A stretch of 8,772 bases of DNA from SM23-73-3 sp965369445. GTDB lineage: Bacteria > Zixibacteria > MSB-5A5 > SM1-73. Shown here one piece after another: positions 7,162 through 8,772 of this stretch (the first letter of the stretch is position 1; every line of letters starts with the position of its first letter). Under the pieces are notes generated by a model, which searched no databases, was not told where the DNA came from, and was given only the letters and a program-made list of their open reading frames with translations. The stretch is from positions 1-8,772 of the forward strand of contig CBDUQU010000127.1 in NCBI GenBank assembly GCA_965369445.1. The letters are read 5' to 3'. Position numbers and translations under genes: made by a program.

Positions 7162-7199
7162 AAAAAAGACCAGCACCTAACTTAAGTTAGGTGCTGGTC
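7162..7199 (-). terminator. Strong intrinsic terminator, 32-base perfect palindrome
   Basis: Positions 7168-7199 are a perfect palindrome with half-site GACCAGCACCTAACTT. As RNA it folds into a stem of about 14 bp closed by a UUAA loop. Six A at 7162-7167 on the plus strand become six U directly behind the stem on the minus strand, and the plus-strand side has no T-run. It therefore ends minus-strand transcripts from the nuclease gene or from a separate RNA, and insulates the xseA promoter. Confidence 0.93.
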
Positions 7200-7376
7200 C
7201 CGAATCTCACCCGACAAGGGAATACCCTATGTCCTTACAACTATCCTGTACCCGCAAACGTCTTCCGAAGTTGCCCTCCGTACCCGCAGGAGAGGTCGTT
7301 TCTCTGGCGGCCCTTCGCCCGCTCAACTGGCGAATCCAATTTCCCAAACTGTGGGAGCCGTTGGTTTTACGCAGCC
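7162..7376 (-). ncRNA. Possible structured RNA or structured 3' UTR, unassigned
   Basis: After the nuclease stop there is no convincing gene, but the minus strand can form five separate hairpins in a row before the terminator. They are CCAA/UUGG enclosing UCCCA/UGGGA (7336-7364); UUCGCC/GGCGAA (7314-7334); CCGC/GCGG enclosing AGAG/CUCU (7284-7310); GCAA/UUGC enclosing CUU/AAG (7254-7274); and GACA-AGGG/CCCUUGUC with one bulge (7213-7233). GCGGGUAC occurs twice, 33 bases apart. I tested the pattern by eye against 6S RNA, SRP RNA, RNase P RNA, tmRNA and common riboswitches and found none of their conserved motifs. Hairpins arise by chance in such sequence, and no separate promoter is evident, so this may simply be a long 3' UTR. 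Confidence 0.35.
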
Positions 7377-8096
7377 TCAGGCGGTGATCGTCGCCGTCGC
7401 TATTAGTCCGTCCAGTAGCTGACAGTCGCGACATCTTTGGTTGCCGGAAGGAGGAGACTCAAAGTCGTGGATTGTACGAACCTCCTTCAGCAGTGGGGGA
7501 ATCACCTTATCCGGTTCCAAACCCACTTCAAGAACATAACCGTCGAATGCCATCAGGAAACCTTCCTTCTTCACCAGGGAATCCAACTGATCCTGCACCA
7601 AATCCGTCTGCGGCTCCATGTAGATTAAGGCTAAACCGGAGACCGGATCGAATCCCTGCCGCTCTCCGATGTAAGCATAGGCGTTCAACTGGACCTCATA
7701 AAGAGGGAGCAGGCTGTCCTGTGCGTTGGTGAACTTCGCAGTTTTGTAGTCGATGATGAAATGTGAACCGTCATCCATTTGCAGGATCTCGTCCGGGGCA
7801 CCCCTGAGCACGACATCGGAATTCTCATCAGTCACGGAGAACTTGGAGTAGTGCGGGACCTTCACCGGCTTGCCCAGCTCCACCAACTCTTCCAGCCATG
7901 AAGGTAGTCTGCTGTACCGATCGAAGTGGACGTTGGTGACCTTCTTGGTGTAAGAGTCGATGGAGGAAAATATCCCCGGAAAGATCTGAAATGGAAGCTT
8001 GTTTGCACAATGCCTCCTGATCCAGAAACAGCGAGGGCAGAAGCTCGGCAGGGCCAAGGTGCCTAAGTCCTTGGCCGAGATTGTTATTTGGGCCAC
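7377..8096 (-). CDS. PD-(D/E)XK nuclease, Cas4/RecB-like, probable Fe-S cluster
   Basis: A 239-residue stand-alone nuclease of the RecB/Cas4 type. The core motifs are GAPDEIL (Asp102), IIDYKTA (Asp116 and Lys118, the (D/E)XK pair) and QLNAYAYIGER (136-146, the Q...Y motif of RecB-like nucleases). Near the N-terminus FCPRCFW supplies Cys20 and Cys23, followed by the conserved-looking FQIFPGIFSSIDSYTKK. The C-terminal CRDC supplies Cys222 and Cys225. Four cysteines split between the two ends recall the Fe-S cluster of Cas4, AddB and Dna2, although Cas4 usually has one N-terminal and three C-terminal cysteines. No cas genes, helicase or CRISPR array are in view, so a general DNA-processing role is more likely than adaptation. 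GTG at 8096 is well supported by GGAGG eight bases upstream. It lies 35 bp behind the aminotransferase, presumably in one transcript. Substrate unknown. Confidence 0.82.
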   Translation of the reverse strand: MAQITISAKDLGTLALPSFCPRCFWIRRHCANKLPFQIFPGIFSSIDSYTKKVTNVHFDRYSRLPSWLEELVELGKPVKVPHYSKFSVTDENSDVVLRGAPDEILQMDDGSHFIIDYKTAKFTNAQDSLLPLYEVQLNAYAYIGERQGFDPVSGLALIYMEPQTDLVQDQLDSLVKKEGFLMAFDGYVLEVGLEPDKVIPPLLKEVRTIHDFESPPSGNQRCRDCQLLDGLIATATITA

Positions 8097-8104
8097 GTTA
8101 GTTT

Positions 8105-8109
8105 CCTCC
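8105..8109 (-). promoter_or_regulatory. SD that decides the nuclease GTG start
   Basis: Minus-strand GGAGG with an eight-base spacer precedes GTG at 8096. This supports the GTG as a true start giving MAQITISAKDLG, in the short 35-bp gap behind the aminotransferase. Confidence 0.8.
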
Positions 8110-8131
8110 CATCTTGAAGGGATTCGGGCGG

Positions 8132-8772
8132 TCAGGTTTGACCGAAGTATCGTTCCATCCTGTCAAAGGCTTTGTTGATGGCCTCTTTCGAGTCACAGAA
8201 GGTAATCCTTAAATGACCCTCTCCCGTGGGTCCAAAAGCCACGCCGGGTGTAGTCGAAACTCCACCCTCAAGTAAAAGTTTCTTGCAGAAGGAAAGTGAG
8301 TCAGAACCTTCCTTATGCAGAATCTTCGGGAACATGCAGTAAGACCCCTTGGGCTTTTGATACTCAAACACCGAGCTCAGTCCGTCCAGACGCTTGCAGG
8401 TTAAATCCCTCAGATCAAGGTATTTCCCTCTGAATTCCTCGACACAATCCTGCGGTCCCCGCAGGGCGCCCAGCGCGGCATACTGCGAAACCACCGGCGC
8501 ACAGATGCAAAAAGGAATGTGTGCCTTAAGCATTTGGGTCACCAACTCTGCTGTTGCCAGCACGTATCCAATCCTCCATCCGGTCATAGCATAGGTTTTG
8601 GTGAAGGTAAAACAGCTGATCGTTCTTTCCTTTAACTCCGGGATCGAAGCTAAACTGAAGTGGCTCGCCCCATTAAAGGTAAAATACTCGTAGCTTTCAT
8701 CCACAATTATGGCCAGTTCATTCTCTAAGGCGATCTTTCCCAGCGCTCTGAGCTCTTCTTCCTCAAATACGG
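8132..8772 (-). CDS. Class I/II PLP-dependent aminotransferase, N-terminus cut by window edge
   Basis: Fold-type I aminotransferase moving an amino group between an amino acid and a 2-oxo acid. The frame stays open to the right edge, so the 213 codons seen are the C-terminal half of a protein of about 390 residues. The window begins just past where the NPTG motif would lie (VFEEEELRALGKIALENELA). IIVDESYEYFTFNG holds the PLP-contacting Asp and Tyr, FTFTKTYAMTGWRIGY holds the Schiff-base Lys and the phosphate-binding Arg, and HLRITFCDS holds the C-terminal Arg that binds the substrate carboxylate. The motifs resemble aspartate/alanine/aromatic-type enzymes of the AspC group, but substrate specificity cannot be read from this part. 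An apparent GTG at 8704 lies inside the conserved core and is not the real start. It is followed closely by the nuclease gene. Confidence 0.93.
   Translation of the reverse strand, partial: VFEEEELRALGKIALENELAIIVDESYEYFTFNGASHFSLASIPELKERTISCFTFTKTYAMTGWRIGYVLATAELVTQMLKAHIPFCICAPVVSQYAALGALRGPQDCVEEFRGKYLDLRDLTCKRLDGLSSVFEYQKPKGSYCMFPKILHKEGSDSLSFCKKLLLEGGVSTTPGVAFGPTGEGHLRITFCDSKEAINKAFDRMERYFGQT

Noticed and set aside
7200..7235. Similarity to the 23S rRNA segment containing CCUUGUCGGGU.
   Set aside because: Eleven bases match exactly, with a loose match on both sides, but the adjacent and even more conserved CUAAGGUAGCGAA segment is missing. A rRNA fragment would keep it, so this is most likely chance.
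7207..7434. A 75-codon minus-strand ORF overlapping the nuclease 3' end.
   Set aside because: It overlaps the end of the well-supported nuclease gene in another frame, has a composition rich in R, G, S and T, no recognisable motif, and no convincing SD. The hairpin structures explain the sequence at least as well.
7160..7440. 6S RNA, SRP RNA, RNase P RNA or tmRNA in the gap before the xseA promoter.
   Set aside because: The diagnostic motifs (GGAAGGAAGCAGCC of SRP RNA, GAGGAAAGUCC of RNase P, tRNA-like ends of tmRNA, the single long rod of 6S RNA) are not present.
7377..8096. The Cas4-like nuclease as evidence of a CRISPR-Cas locus.
   Set aside because: There is no repeat-spacer array, no cas1 or cas2, and no other cas gene in the window; the cysteine layout also differs from standard Cas4.

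Overview
All genes in this 8.8 kb window lie on the minus strand, so transcription runs from high to low coordinates. I see no plus-strand gene. Genes are tightly packed and base composition is moderate. There is no tRNA, rRNA, CRISPR array, insertion sequence or phage gene. The sequence is bacterial: it has Shine-Dalgarno (SD) sites, a sigma70-like promoter, a MEP-pathway dxs, exonuclease VII and recN. The order xseA-xseB-prenyl synthase-dxs-nadK-recN is known from Firmicutes, deltaproteobacteria and several uncultured phyla. I cannot assign a phylum from the sequence alone.

Upstream unit, about 8772 to 7162. A class I PLP-dependent aminotransferase enters from the right edge without its N-terminal part. 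It is followed 35 bp later by a small PD-(D/E)XK nuclease with Cas4-like cysteines at both ends. After the nuclease stop there are about 180 bases with no convincing gene, but with five consecutive predicted hairpins on the minus strand. They end in a very strong intrinsic terminator, a 32-base perfect palindrome followed by six U. This stretch is a structured 3' UTR or an undescribed small RNA.

Downstream unit, about 7116 to 1. A near-consensus promoter (TTGACA, 17 bp, TATATT) lies just past the terminator and starts an operon: xseA and xseB (exonuclease VII subunits, coupled), a trans-isoprenyl diphosphate synthase, dxs (first enzyme of the MEP isoprenoid pathway, coupled to the synthase), nadK (NAD kinase) and recN (DNA repair ATPase, cut by the left edge). 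It joins DNA repair and nucleotide turnover with isoprenoid precursor supply; NAD kinase makes NADP, whose reduced form the MEP reductoisomerase uses. The tlyA gene often found between dxs and nadK is absent; that gap holds a 10-bp inverted repeat instead.

The points most worth following are the hairpin-rich region before the terminator, the solitary Cas4-like nuclease, and a 13-bp palindromic element present in nearly identical form upstream of both the prenyl synthase and nadK. Nothing here clearly amounts to a new multi-gene system; most of the window is ordinary housekeeping sequence.
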